A stretch of DNA of 64,000 bases from Oxytricha trifallax (lineage: Eukaryota > Ciliophora > Spirotrichea > Sporadotrichida > Oxytrichidae), in contig ARYC01001317.1 in assembly GCA_000711775.1 (NCBI GenBank), forward strand, positions 41,053-105,052. Direction: 5' to 3'. A program made the translations under genes and the position numbers. Of this stretch, positions 1 to 12,345 are shown in pieces (position 1 is the stretch's first letter; the number at the start of each line of letters is the position of its first letter). The notes under the pieces are model-generated. The model was not told the DNA's origin and searched no databases. It was given only the letters and a program-made list of their open reading frames with translations.

Positions 1-303
1 GTTTGTTGATAACCTTTCAGTTCATAAGACTAAAGAATCTAAGAAAGCTTATGAAGAGTTAAACATAACTCCTGTATAGAACGCTCCTTATAGCCCATAA
101 TTTAATGGAATTGAATTTACTCGAGTTAAATCAAGACTTACTACAAGAAGCTACTGCTGTATCATCTTATGCATGATTTACCAATCGATACAGTAGACTT
201 AATACAAAGTAGTTGCAAGAGAGTGAATAAAGATAAGACTATGATATGTGCAAGGAACGGGAGAATGAATGTTTATTAATAAGTTTTAGACTTAAATAAA
301 TGA
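1..303 (+). pseudogene. TBE 42-kDa DDE transposase, C-terminal part
   Basis: Codes for the end of the TBE transposase, the DDE enzyme that cuts and joins the element ends. The window opens in the segment with the second catalytic Asp (FVDNLSVHKTK) and runs past NGIEF, where the Glu is the expected third catalytic residue. TAA and TAG are read as Gln. Compared with the copy at 22.7-23.8 kb, one base is missing just after NGIEF, which shifts the frame, so the C-terminus is broken or this is a base-call error. The TGA at the end is shared with the other copies. Confidence 0.85.
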
Positions 304-309
304 AATAGT

Positions 310-1096
310 TCACATATTAAATATACCCTTAAATGGATTTGACTTCTCTTTCTTTTCTTCTTCTTAAGGCTTGACAGGCCCTAAGTTTCTTCTCTTGCTG
401 CCATCTCCTGCATCTATGTTCATATCTTCTGACTTTTAAACATCTTTATAATGTCTCTTGCTAACTTAATGAACTGTCTGCTGTTTTCTATCTCTATGAA
501 CCTTAGCATGCTTTCATAAGATATATACCAGTACTAGATTTTCCTACAAATTTATATGCCAAGCCTTCTTGAAAGATAAGGATGCTTCTTAAGTTCCTCA
601 AGCCAAGCTGAGCTTATTAGAATGCCTTGCTACTTCTAGTCTTCAGGAGAGATAAATATCGTTTCTTATGAGCTTCTTCAGTTATTTCTCTGAGATACTC
701 ATCTTTTATAGTGCCAAGAACACCAAAGAAAAAGTTCCTCTCTGGTAATTTATTAGAGACTTGTTTCTTGGTAGGAAGGTAAACTACCACTTCCTCATCT
801 TACATGGCATCGTCATAAAGAGTAGTGACTGAAATCTCAGGGTAGTTGGGAATTTCTATTAGTTTAATCTCTTTATTTTTAAAAGCTTTCTTCTCCTCAC
901 AAAGTATTGCTTTCAAGAATGAAATTTTGGTACCTTCCATCGTTGGAAGGAATAAACCAACTGTATAATATGTTAATAGTCTTCAAGTTATCTTCCCATG
1001 TAAAGTTAGGTATCGACAGAGATCTTCCTTACTTCTGAATCTTGAGATCATTTCTTGAGCCTCAACTCTTTTCATTTGATCATCGAGTGATTCCAT
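310..1096 (-). pseudogene. TBE 22-kDa ORF, copy 1
   Basis: Second TBE gene, of unknown function, convergent with the transposase gene. It aligns along its length with the copies at 14.4, 24.5, 31.2 and 54.4 kb, including the PNYPEISVTNLYDD and ERNFFFGVLGT-type blocks and the MNIDAGA tail. The first short intron of the other copies begins GTAAGC; here the same position reads GGAAGA, so the donor dinucleotide is lost and the upstream exon cannot be joined normally. It is therefore probably inactive. Confidence 0.85.
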
Positions 1097-1665
1097 TATT
1101 GTTCCTCTTCATATAAATGAATTTCAAATTATAACTTATAGACTTCTGGATCCTATTATTTAAAAACTTACCATTAAATATGGGCATCTTATAGGAGGTC
1201 AACCCTGCAAAGATACGTGGAGAAAGTTTGCAGAAGCTGTAACAAACTGCAGAGATGGAGCTCCATTTTTATCAATTTAGTTCCATTAAATTAGTACTAA
1301 ATTTGTTTAAATTTAATTAGTACTGGTACTAAATCCGTTTAATTTTAATTGGTGCCAATTTAATAGTACCAAAACTTAATTAGTACCTAGTTTTAAACTA
1401 ATGAGGGTTTAATGGAAAAGTTCCAAAATGGTTCAAAACCTAATTAGTACCAGAAACAATCTCAATTTTTTCTAGGTTGGTACCAAAATTAAAAATATTA
1501 AGCATAAAATTAAAAAACTAATAGTTATAAACCTTTTAGTATAAATATGATCTCTTGCACCTCAAAATCAACAATTATTGTTACAATGGAAGGTATTATA
1601 GATAGTAACTATAACTATTTAGGTTATTAGAGATTTGTAATTGAAATTTAAATTTGAATTTAAAC

Positions 1666-3100
1666 ATGGCGGCTAACTTAAATCGTAAAGCAATCTCTCT
1701 TGGAACAGGATAATCATAGCTAAACTTTGGCTCAACTAAAAAGCCTGAATTTATTTATGTTGAGAGGGAGGTAGAGCTAAGAGCTCTTGAATTTGAAGTT
1801 GAGGTTTTTATCATAGAAGTAATAAACCAGAAGGAGAGTGCAGAGAAAGGGGTTTAAACTTAAATTGATTATGTCGAGGAGCTAAAAAAACAACAACCAA
1901 TCGAAAAGATAAAAACATATTAATGTTAAGACTGCTAGAATATTTTCTCAACCGAACAAAGCTTGAAGAGACACCTGAAAGAGGTACACTCTGGCAAAGT
2001 CAAGATCTATTTCAAGCATGAAAAGGTAGATGGTAGGTATTAGTGCACGACATGCATGAAATCATATACACAATCAGCCAAAGCAAAAAGGCATATGCAA
2101 AAGCATCACCTCAGCGAGTTCTTGATTGAAGATCAAAAGACTAAAAAACTAGTACCAGCTAAAAGAAAATCTAATACTCTTGAATAATAAATAGAACAAT
2201 AGGAGAAACACAAGAGGCAGAAGCGATTTGAATCGATAAACCAACCAGTAGGCAATACAATCTCAGAATGCTTCTAATCGAAAGCTATGAATTTACCAAA
2301 CATTAAATGCAGTTGACCTCAGCACTTGTATTTAAAACTACTTGAATATAAACGTGCCTGCAAAAGCAAAGCTTATAGTAGTTAATGAGTATCCCTTCAG
2401 TTATTCTCTTTAAGAACCAACAGTATTAGAACGAGTTTGCTAATGAATACATGGTTCTTGGAGAGGCCTAAAGAAAAGATTGCAAGAATTTGCTTAAGTT
2501 AGATGGTGTCATATTAAGCTATGGTTTTATATCACTAAGACTCAAGAAATTTGAAATGACTTGGAGAGATTATCTCTATCATAATCGATACCCGATGATT
2601 TAAACGATATACATTCAGAAATGATAAAGGGTGTCAAGGAGTTGCATGAACTTGGGTATGTTCATAGAAATTTGAAGCCTGAAAATTTAATGCTGAATCT
2701 TTGCCTATTAGAAGTAGCTGTAATCGATTTCAATAGAGCTTTAAGATAAGATATTGTTACTTTAGCATAAGTACTTTGGACTCCAGGATATTTCCTAATA
2801 AGAGAAAAGTGGACAAATAGTTCTGTATAATGAGATGTTTGGGCAGTAGCAGCAATAATATTAGAAAGTGATATGGAAAGAATGTCTTACTTTGGTAATA
2901 AACATGAAAAGTAATCAATAAGTTGGGCTTAGAAACACATAAAGTAAGAAGATGTCAGCAAAGAATTTAAAAGCATAGTAGAGATGATAATCGTGAGAGC
3001 TCCAAACTATCCTCGATAAACATTAGATGATATCTTTGACCTACAAGAGAGAGCATAGTTCAAAAGATACAATAAAGATAAACAGATAAATTTTGTTTGA
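1666..3100 (+). pseudogene. TBE 57-kDa zinc-finger/kinase-like ORF, copy 1
   Basis: Starts at the conserved MAANLNRKAISLG. Two C2H2 fingers follow in the first third, then a protein-kinase-like domain. The catalytic-loop Asp is replaced (HRNLKPEN instead of HRDLKPEN, codon at 2669-2671), and a conserved Trp codon of the kinase C-lobe is TGA (2831-2833, TGG in the copy at 25.1 kb). A further TGA and frame slips occur between the finger and kinase parts. Ends with the same KFV-TGA as other copies. Reads as a decaying gene. Confidence 0.85.
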
Positions 3101-3239
3101 ATTAATAACACTAATACTCATTAAATATTCATTAAATTCACATAAAACCTGCATTTTCTCTACTAACCCCTATAAGACCCTAACTATACCCTAAAAATCA
3201 AAGCACTTATAAACCTCACTAAGGGGTTATGGGGTTTTG

Positions 3240-5187
3240 AATGCTACATTTATTCTAAGCAGTATCAGAGTTACATAGTAATAATATAGTCCATCTTCAT
3301 ATAAACCCTGAAAATGTCATTGTATAGAACAGTAAGAATTTCAAATCTAAACTTAGTAATTTCATCAACTCAACTCAAATAGAAGATTAATCATAAGTGA
3401 CAAAAATCAAGAATGTCCCATATTTAGACATGAATTAGCTAGATAATGGAAAGCTGGGGATTATTATTGGGACATTTTTTCACTAATAGTTGTTGTGTTT
3501 GAGTTTCACGTTGGCTTAAAGTTTTCAACAAAAGTAAAAACAAACATCTAGTGCATTGATATGATGAGAGAATACAGTAACGACAGAGACACAACAAAAT
3601 AATTAAAAAGATTAATAAATTCATTGGTGGTTGCTAAGAAGAACCTACCTACTATATATATCATTAGTAAACGGGCTTTCGAGTTCCTATAGCATTGAAA
3701 TTAATTTCATTTAATTATAAATTCACTCAATTCTCAAATTTTATGAATAATAATTATTTCACTCTTTAAATACTTTAAATATATAATTGGACTGAAAGAA
3801 ATTTTTAAAAATCCTGAAAAATATATATACAAATCATTATAATTTTTATTAAAGGCTATCTTTATTAAATAATGATGAAAAATAATTTAAAAGTAAGTTT
3901 TCGATTTGTTAAATTTAATATAAGCCCTAAAATTTATATATAAAATTTAATCTTAATTTCCTATTATAATCTTGAAATTAATTATGTTATAATTTAAACA
4001 TAAATATAGACTTATTGATTCCCTCTGATTGTAGAAGTTAATGATAAAATAAGCAAATTTTTTCTTCTTACAGAATGAAGTGACTCACATTGATGTAGCC
4101 TTGAAGATATTAAATCATTCAAATATGAAACATATGCACTTATGACATTTAATTATTTAAACCCATCAGATTACTGTTTACTTATTGTTCATTCTTTGTC
4201 TTATACTTTGGTGTGAGTTTATCTTTAAAAGCTTAAAAATTCCCAAGCAAGAGTTATTTTTAGTAGCAGAATTGAAATGCTTTAAAATAAAACTAACTTA
4301 ATTATCAAAGTGTATTCTTTATTTGAGAAATGTTTGAAATTGTATATCATACTGGAAAATAATTTATTCTTTCAAATATTTTAGGAAGGAAGAGTTTTCA
4401 TTATATTTCCATGATTTCATGTTATTCTTGCTTTTTATTTGTGAAAATTATACTTTTTCTCACATATTTTGAAGTACAGCTGTCTCTATAAATAATCGTT
4501 ATGAGGAGATTAACTTCTTTATTAAATAAATATACTTAAATTTTGTAATTAGTTTATATCAAGAACTGTTTTAACTTTCTAAAAGTCATCCAATATTCTA
4601 AACCTTTGTAATCATTAAGATAACCTTGAAATTCTTCAATCAATTCCATTAACTTAAATATTAGATGATATAAAGAAGGTTTATAAAATAAAAGTTACTA
4701 AAGACTAAAATATCAAACTTCTATCCGTTTCCATAAAAATTCATAGGAAATTCATCCGCAAATTGGTCACAATCAAAATAGGCAACTAGTATATCAATAT
4801 TATCTTTAACTAAAATATATTGGAATCGATTTCAACATCAAATGCATAATTTAATATTGATTTGTGGAAAAAGCTTCATCAAACTCCCAATTAGACTTGC
4901 AGATGAACAAAATTCAGAGAAAAGACTACATAGCCATAAACAAAATAGAGCTCTCATTAGCAACAAAAAGTTTTTAAAAATATATAATTGTCATATTTTT
5001 TAAGAGATTAATACCTTCCACCCACTCAGTTAAGTAAGCTTACTTTCAAGTAGAAAAGGAGGTTGGAAACTAAACACCACCATCACTCTTATTTAGTTCT
5101 CACAATTAGATCAGATTCTGAGATACCACCAAGAATTTAAACATTTTCAAATTTATTTGATGTTAATAACTTTAAATCTTCATGCAG
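3240..5187. other. AT-rich spacer without a recognised gene
   Basis: Very AT-rich non-TBE sequence downstream of TBE copy 1. I see no domain and no convincing open frame under the TAA/TAG = Gln code, apart from what may be short exon fragments near 3440-3620. Typical of internal eliminated or intergenic germline DNA. Confidence 0.5.
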
Positions 5188-5973
5188 CCACTGTAAAGAC
5201 AGCATAAGATGCTCCTCACAGAATTGGTGAAGTCTCAGTCTGGAAATTAATGGAAGAATAAGAACACGTGTCATTAGGTAGGTATATTGATCTCCCACAT
5301 TAATAAGATTACTAATATAAATTAATTATAAATTATTACTAAGAATTATAGGATACAACAATACATATAATTAAATATATTAAATTATAATAATCTGAGA
5401 TGATCGAATTAAGAGTGTAAGATGACTAAAGCCAGATGGAAACCCACATGAGAAGTAAGCAGTCTGGCAATAGATTTCGATGAAACAAATTAGATCCATT
5501 ACTTGAAACTTGAGAATCAGTCCTAATACTTATAATCAGAGTTAAATACATCTACATCTTTGAAAGTAAAGTATGCTGCATGTTTACAACAGTTTTAAAC
5601 TTCAATACCAAGGCTGATGACTCATATTTTTAAAGGGAAAAGCGGAGAAGTAGACGATTGGGAATTATCAATATAATTTACACATCTGCTTACAGTATTC
5701 ACTACAAACAATTAAATGAATAATATCAAATAGCTTCTCTGCGAGATAAATTCTATTGAAAGCAAAATCACTTTCAGATTTAACTCCGAGATAAAGCAAG
5801 CAAGCGTTGTCAGAAACTACAATATGCTACTTCTCACTATTATATAACTACTATATTAATTATTAAATATTCTTTAAATAACTAATGAAACTGCTATATC
5901 ATGGAATAATAAGCAATTACAAACTTCAAACTGGTAGAAACACTAGAAAGAAAGGAAAACAACAGAGAAATGA
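5188..5973 (+). CDS. Unrecognised coding island (exons of a + strand gene)
   Basis: An exon-like piece (5188-5277) lies between an AG acceptor and a GTAGGT donor and reads GEVSVWKLMEEQEHV. After an AT-rich gap a second open frame runs from 5452 to a TGA at 5971-5973, about 174 codons with Gln at TAA/TAG. It reads as polar, Lys/Glu/Gln-rich protein with a mid part SLKVKYAACLQQFQ. No known domain recognised. The exact join between the two pieces is unclear because all three frames are open near 5400-5450. Could be two MDSs of one gene. Confidence 0.5.
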
Positions 5974-6409
5974 GATGAGGACATAGAGCAGACACAAGAG
6001 GTGAGGTGGGAAATAACTCTCTCTAATGATTAGAATAGATAGGGTTATGACCCATAACAAATTATGCTGGCAAGATCTGGAATCCCATGATTAAGTTAGA
6101 TATAATATTTACTATGAAATATCAATGCAACCTCATTTAAAATAAATTAGATACCATAATATATATGTATATTATTAGCAGTTATTGTTGCAACTATAAA
6201 GATCTTTAACACATTTAATAGGCAATTAAAATTAGCTTTATTCAGAAGAATTTAATTTTAGTCTTTTTTCTAGCTTCTATGATGCTGTAAACAGTTAAAT
6301 CAGTTATATAGCGAGGCTTATTCTGATTACCTGCTTATACTGAATTTCTTTTGAATAAAAGTAAATAATAATAAATAAATTAATTTTAAATAGAAATATA
6401 ATTATTAAA

Positions 6410-6930
6410 ATGGGGAATATTTATAGATGTTTGTCATCGAGACTCCGTAGTTTATCCATCACTGCTTTTCACAGGTAAGATCTCTATAATAATAAATTAT
6501 TAGCGATCGTATTCATCTTCAATTTAAGATTATTAAATTTTTATAATTCACTGATTTTCAAAAAGTATTTAGAATAAATGAATGAGTTCATAATCGTTTT
6601 AGTGGGCAACTATTTACAATTTATAATAGAAAATCGATAAATTAAAATGAAATTAATTAAGAAAATATGAAAACCTAAAGATGATGTTCCTGGAGCAGCT
6701 GGTTATTCACTAAAATTTGTAAGTTACAAAAAACATATCTAGACTTTTTTTATTTCAGCAATACTTACCAGCAGGAGTGGCGACGTTAGAAGACTGAGAG
6801 CTCGTGAGACACTGGAAAAAGATGGCAACAGAAAAGTTGGTATGGCCAGATGGAGCAAAATACGAAAGAGAATGGAGAGATGACAAAGCTGTTTCTGGAT
6901 TCCATTTCTGCTACCCTCTATACGAATAAT
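6410..6930 (+). CDS. MORN-repeat-like protein gene, 5' exons
   Basis: Three exon-like pieces on the + strand. 6410-6474 starts MGNIYRCLSSRL and ends at a GTAAGA donor. A second piece ends at 6718. A 40-nt intron (6719-6758, GTAAGT...TTTCAG) separates it from 6759-6930. The third piece contains LVWPDGAKYEREWRDDKA, which fits the MORN consensus (W-P-D-G-x-x-Y-E-G-x-W). MORN proteins usually act at membranes or the cytoskeleton. One in-frame TGA occurs in exon 3 just before the MORN block, so the gene is broken, or the exon begins later than drawn. The 3' end is not resolved. Confidence 0.5.
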
Positions 6931-9190
6931 TATTATATAAATTCATTTCAAAATATATTTTCCAATTCTCGATTATTTTTCATAATTATATAAAAACACT
7001 TACAATAAAAATTTACTCGCATTAGGGACCCAAGAACCAGCAAATATATAATATTGTCAAGATACATGCTATTTTGTAATCTCCGTTGGTTTGGATTAGC
7101 AACTTGGAAAATTACTCTGTTAAGTAATAAGGGCAAGTATAAAATAAATATAGTAATTAGGAATCTGCAACATTAAATTTTCTAAATATGCTGTCTTTTT
7201 CTTTACTCCTCAAATATTTCAAGGAGATCTTAGCTTTAATCCATATTCTATCCATTTGCAATATGTAATTGATAATTAGGAAATAGATACAAATTGATGT
7301 TATATAATTATTGATATCAGAATAATCCATTAAGTAGCATGATGAGCAAGTTATTTAATGATAAATTGGAGTAAAAGATAGTTTATTCATTATAATAGGG
7401 TGATAGTGAAAATTTTTTTGTATTATCAAGTTATTTATGTTTGTTATTATGGCAACGGCTCATACCAAACACTTGAATATATTAGAATTTGTCTCAACAA
7501 GGTCTTTCTTTGAACTTATCACTATTGACTGATTTATCTTTCATTGTTAATGCACGAATTATTTCATTTTTAGATCATGAGAAATAAATCTTTAATTCAG
7601 TCTTCATCAATAAATAATAAAGATGTTTTACTGTTAAATATATACAATGATATCTTAATATCAATAATTGAAGGAGAGACTTTACAAGTAGTTTAAATTT
7701 TCTAGAATATTTTACAAAGTTATAGAATTTTATTGCCTTTCTTACTATTAAATAGAATAATTTCTGGTATGTACTTTGAGGCTTGTTCATAATTGAAAGA
7801 GGATCATAAGTTAATTAATGGTCAAAGCCTAACCTTAATTATTTCTTGTTCATCGCCATTATGAAGCCAGTGTAAGTTAAAATTATTACTTATCTATTAG
7901 TTCTCGAATAGTCCTATTAGTTGATTATATTTTAGTGTTTCCATTGAACATACTGATTTTTATGAGTGTGTATGTGTGTATCAATTATTTTCATTTTTTA
8001 TGGTGCGATTATCCAGCCTTTTTCAAGTTTTGCTTTGAAAATAAGATATCTGAGTAAGAGCAAAGGTTTACAGCTTAGATGCTTATTATTGTGAGGATTT
8101 CATGGAAAGAGAGTACATTAAATAGTAATTTATCTGATATAATATTATATGATTATCATTTTATTGTTCTGAGGTAGTATCCTTGACTTTTAATATTTCT
8201 TTTTTTAGGCAAGGATTAATAGAGTCTTGTCTCTAAATCAATATTTTTAGGAGGAAAGAAAGGCTGCTCCAAACAAGCATTTTGTAGCATTAAAGATGGA
8301 GAGCTACCGCAACAATTTATATATAATTCTTGTTATTGTTATTATAGGTAATGAACGAAATAATCTATTTTACAATGCTCTAAAGACAAGTTTGATTCCA
8401 TGTTCCATTCTAGTTTAAGACATAAAAGAATTAATTAAATTCAAATTTAGGATTTGACACTCTAAAGAATTAAATGATAAAATAAAAATTAATGTTAGCT
8501 AAATAAAGAATAAGAACTAATAAAATATAATTTAATAAAGATATAAATCTGGAAAACGGGAAATGAATTTTTTTCTAGAAAAGCTCTACTCAACAGTTCC
8601 ATAAAAATATAAATGACATTTATAGAACAATTTAATAGAGTAAAAAATGAAATTGCAACTAAAAAGAACTCAAATAAAAATATCTTTAACAGTTTTATTA
8701 TATTTTTGATGAGAAGCTATGAACTAAGGATTACACATGGAGGGTTGCTTCTATGATAGAAAATCTAAAGATCTCTAAATGAAATTACTTCTAAGTAAAA
8801 CTTTGATTGCTTTTGAGAGAGGAAGAAGATTTAACAACTTTAATGTAAATCAATGTAGCTAAGCTTGAATTATACAGAAAATCTAAAAATTAGAGCTATT
8901 CAATTTTAATAAAATTTCTAAAAGTTAGGAAAGTTCAAATAACAAATATTAACGATAAAACAAATGATTAAGAAGAAATTTTTCTGCAAAAACTTAAAAA
9001 TAGAATATTGATTAGATTAAAATCCTAATACCACTTCATTTGTTTTATCAATTTAAGGCTTCAATTAATGTATTCTAAGGGGCAAATATATGCGTTGATT
9101 GGAGTATATTTATGGCAGTGAGTATATCGATTTACTATTTCAGTTTCTATTCTGTTGTGAAAAATATTGTGACTAACTCTAACTTATTCT
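6931..9190. other. AT-rich spacer, one possible small exon
   Basis: Mostly low-complexity AT-rich DNA. A short piece near 8250-8330 (reads GGKKGCSKQAFCSIKDGE on +) is less AT-rich and could be an exon or small MDS. Nothing else supportable. Confidence 0.4.
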
Positions 9191-9630
9191 GGGGGGGGGA
9201 AGTTTCCTGCCCCAAAAGGTAGTTTCCTGCCCCCAACATTAAATTTTATGTTTTTGCAATAAATTTAATAGAAACAAATAAATTTCAATTTCAATTACCA
9301 TAACCATGTACTATACAACATTTATTATAATATAATTTTCAAGGTACATAATTATTCTTTATCAAATTATATATTACTGACAAGGCTAAAATAAGTGTTT
9401 TTTTTATTAATTAATGTAATTTTCATTAAATTTTAAATTGATTATCAAGGTAGAAATGATATTTGAAGCTAAATTTAAAAAAAACTACATCATAATTGAT
9501 GATAAAGATTCTTTGAAAACTATAAAAATTACATATTTTTATTTGTGGGGCAGGAAACTACCTTTTTGGGGGCAGGAAACTTCCCCCCTTGGGTGCATAT
9601 AAAATTTTGGGGCAGGAAACTTCCCCCCCC
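9191..9630. mobile_element. 440-bp G-rich terminal-inverted-repeat element (MITE-like), intact
   Basis: Both ends carry the inverted sequence G(8-9)AAGTTTCCTGCCCC. On the left two copies of the GTTTCCTGCCCC motif follow each other; on the right three copies occur in opposite orientation. The element is flanked on both sides by TTATTCT (9184-9190 and 9631-9637), a perfect 7-bp direct repeat that looks like a target-site duplication. The interior is AT-rich with no ORF. A related, decayed copy lies at 46607-47087. It resembles a non-autonomous DNA transposon; the superfamily is unknown to me. Confidence 0.85.
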
Positions 9631-11237
9631 TTATTCTAAATTACAAACCCAAAGAAATGGTACTTCAAAATTTTCTGCAACTATCAGATTAATTAGTGTA
9701 CTACCTGTAATTTTTTAGAGATAAATTAGTTTTTGATTTAATTAGATAGAAGCTTAATTATAAGCCTATGATAAACTTAAAATTCTAGAATTATAGTCAT
9801 TTTAGTTATTTTATGATAGGTCAATGATATACTGGCTCATCCTATCTCGTTTTACACTTTTATATTTCTTTGATACAATAATTTGAAATTAAGTAAACAA
9901 TTAAATGCAGAGGACTAAATATTATAATATTAAGTACATTCATGCTGAATATGATGTATTTACATACAATACCATCTTATCCAGGTCTTGAAAATATTCG
10001 ATATAAAAATATTGAAGTTTCTGAAATAATATGAGAATTATTATAGGGCCCAAGTGAAAAGATTACAATTATTTTGCCATTACTTGTGATTCAAAGGGGC
10101 TTAAATCTTGGATAATGTATTTCATTGCTACATTGAGATTGATTTCATGATAAAGGACTACATTCATTTAGTATATGCGTGTCTTAATAACGCGGCATAT
10201 AACTCCATTCATTTTAATGACTTTTAACAAAGTTTATAGCAAATAATCAACTACAGATTCTTAGTTTCGCTTGTGATATCGCTTATATCGCAATGACTAG
10301 TATAAATCTATGAATTTTAATTATTATGGTAGACTTATAATAAGATGTAATAAAGACACTTAATGTTGAGAAATTTCTCAATATACTGCATTGCAAAAAG
10401 TATATAAATAATGGTCATTAATTCTTTCATTGTCTACTTATTTAAGAGTCTTACTAATATAATCCAGCTTATCTTAATAGTCAAATGAAAGGATATGTAA
10501 TTGCTTGGCTTACTAAGATTAGATAGAGCTTGAATCATTGCTGTCAGTCGATAGAAACGATTAAAACTAAAATAAGCTTTATCTAACTTTATGTGTTAGT
10601 TTATATAAATCATTGATTCATTTATCATTTGATTAATAGTTTGAGTTAATAAATAATACCGAGGTTCATAACATAATTTAATTTCTTTGATTTTGTATGA
10701 TTGAATTTTGCTTAAACAATAATCAAGAATAATATGAGATTTAACTGTTAAAAATTGATAGATTTTTCATGTTGGAAATAAAGCATAAGACGTTTATAAT
10801 GATAATAATTAACTTTCATCTAGAAATCAAAGAATTATGAGTGTATTTTTAAATTTAAGGTAAGAAACCCTTTCAAAGCTATAACAAACAATCTTTATAA
10901 ATAATTATTAACTTTTCATTAAGTCGGATTCATTCTTGCATTCTTTTGTTCTAGAATTCTACTATTCTTGTAGAAATATAATAAATCTTTTTTAATTTTA
11001 TTTCCATTGTTTTATAGCATAAATTACTAAGAAATTTTAGAAGTGTTTTATAACATAAGAAATTTCTATTTACAATTTGTGCATTCTTTAAATAATAATA
11101 GGTAGAAAACACTCAATACAAAGGCTATTATGTTGAAAGTTTCTTATCCAATTTTTACTTATGGGCCATCTAATTTTGAGAATAATTCGATTAGTTGAAC
11201 TTAAATTGTAAGGTTGTTTTACTTTCTCAGAGGAGAT
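9631..11237. other. AT-rich spacer
   Basis: AT-rich DNA with no frame, RNA gene or repeat that I can support. Confidence 0.4.
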
Positions 11238-11480
11238 TGAGGCTTATGATATAAATGCATTAAAGTATTCCTTATTGGAATATGGTTTACACTATTGGGC
11301 AACGTATTCAAAATTTTTATCTTCTCTTTTGGAGACCAATGATTAGTCAAGGCCTACTTGGTTAAACTTGGTAATAGTTTGTATAACCAAGGTATCTTTG
11401 AAGAAATTTATAATGGGTCTGGTCTCTAGGAGATCTTCAATGACTGTCGAATGATCTAAGTCATATTTATTTAAAAATTA
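11238..11480 (+). CDS. Possible coding island of unknown function
   Basis: A less AT-rich stretch. One + frame reads SEEIEAYDINALKYSLLEYG; a second + frame further on reads KLGNSLYNQGIFEEIYNGSG. Both look protein-like, but they are in different frames, so either an exon boundary lies between them or the piece is degraded. No domain recognised. Confidence 0.3.
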
Positions 11481-12203
11481 TATTGGTATAGTGAGGTTTC
11501 TTCATGTTGTTGATTTCCAAGTCTATAAGTTCGTTTATTGAGAAAGAATTGAAAAATCCATTTTAATATAAATTATTAATCCACAATATTTAAATGTTAA
11601 ATATTTTTAAATAACTTAAAAGCTACACTGTGTCGAAAGAGAAAATATTTATAATGTATTTAATTATTTCTAATAAAATACAAATGAATGAGCATTTTTA
11701 ATAATACTCAAATTATTGTTAAAATTAATTAATGAATTTAATATGCTTTCACATATCTTTATCATTTAAGTTTGGGCAAGATAATATTATCAAATAATTA
11801 AAAATCATAATAAATGTACTTTCATTTTTATTGTATTAGAATTCATATTTATAAAGATATTGTAAACATTTTCTCTATTTCGATATAGTATATCTTTAAT
11901 TTATTAAAAAATAGTTAACATTATAATAGTGAGTATTAATTGTTATTAATTTATTTTTCAATTCTTTTTCATTTTTATTTTTGTTGCATCTTTGATTCAA
12001 GGCTTCAAAATTTAATATTTAAGATCCTGATTTTTATTAAGGAATAAATTTCTTTTTATTTTAAGTGCTTAATTTACCAAATAACATTTTAAGGGATTCT
12101 CAAAATAGGGGTCTCATTCTACCTTTGGACACGTGATTGAAAGTTTTGAGTCAGGAGCTGGCATCTTTTCTTTAAGTATCTCAGAAGCTCGAGCTTTTGG
12201 AAC
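11481..12203. other. AT-rich spacer before TBE copy 2
   Basis: AT-rich, no supportable feature until the ATT target duplication of the transposon at 12204-12206. Confidence 0.4.
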
Positions 12204-12206
12204 ATT

Positions 12207-12288
12207 CAAAACCCCAAAACCCCTTTGTGAGGTTTATAAGTGCTTTGATTTGTAGAGTATAGTTGGGGACTTATTGGGGTTAGAAGAG
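12207..12288 (+). repeat. Terminal inverted repeat, left end of TBE copy 2
   Basis: Begins with 17 bases of C4A4 telomere-like repeat, then a short block shared in inverse at about 16224-16301. The same block opens TBE copy 3 at 22611, so it is a family feature. Confidence 0.9.
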
Positions 12289-12345
12289 AAAACGCAGGTT
12301 TTATGTGAATTTAATCAATATTTAATGAGTATTAGAGTACTTTGT

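Larger units (their letters stand above)
1..3239 (+). mobile_element. TBE transposon copy 1, right part (cut by window start)
   Basis: Telomere-bearing element of the Tc1/mariner-like TBE class. Seen in order: 3' end of the 42-kDa transposase (+), the 22-kDa ORF (-), the 57-kDa zinc-finger/kinase (+), then a right end whose last bases read GGGGTTATGGGGTTTTG. The flanking bases are AAT, fitting the A-N-T target site known for TBEs. The terminal telomere-like block carries one substitution (GGGGTTTT changed to GGGGTTAT). All three genes carry damage, so this copy looks non-autonomous. The left part lies outside the window. Confidence 0.93.

Noticed and set aside
3439-3624. Short minus-strand ORF with hydrophobic start
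   Set aside because: Single AT-rich frame without support from composition, motifs or neighbours.
7575-7790. Minus-strand ORF of 71 codons rich in Leu, Tyr and Lys
   Set aside because: Composition is that of random AT-rich DNA; no exon signals.
9191-9630. CRISPR-like array from the repeated GGCAGGAAACT motif
   Set aside because: Repeats are few, irregular, inverted at the two ends and in a eukaryotic setting.
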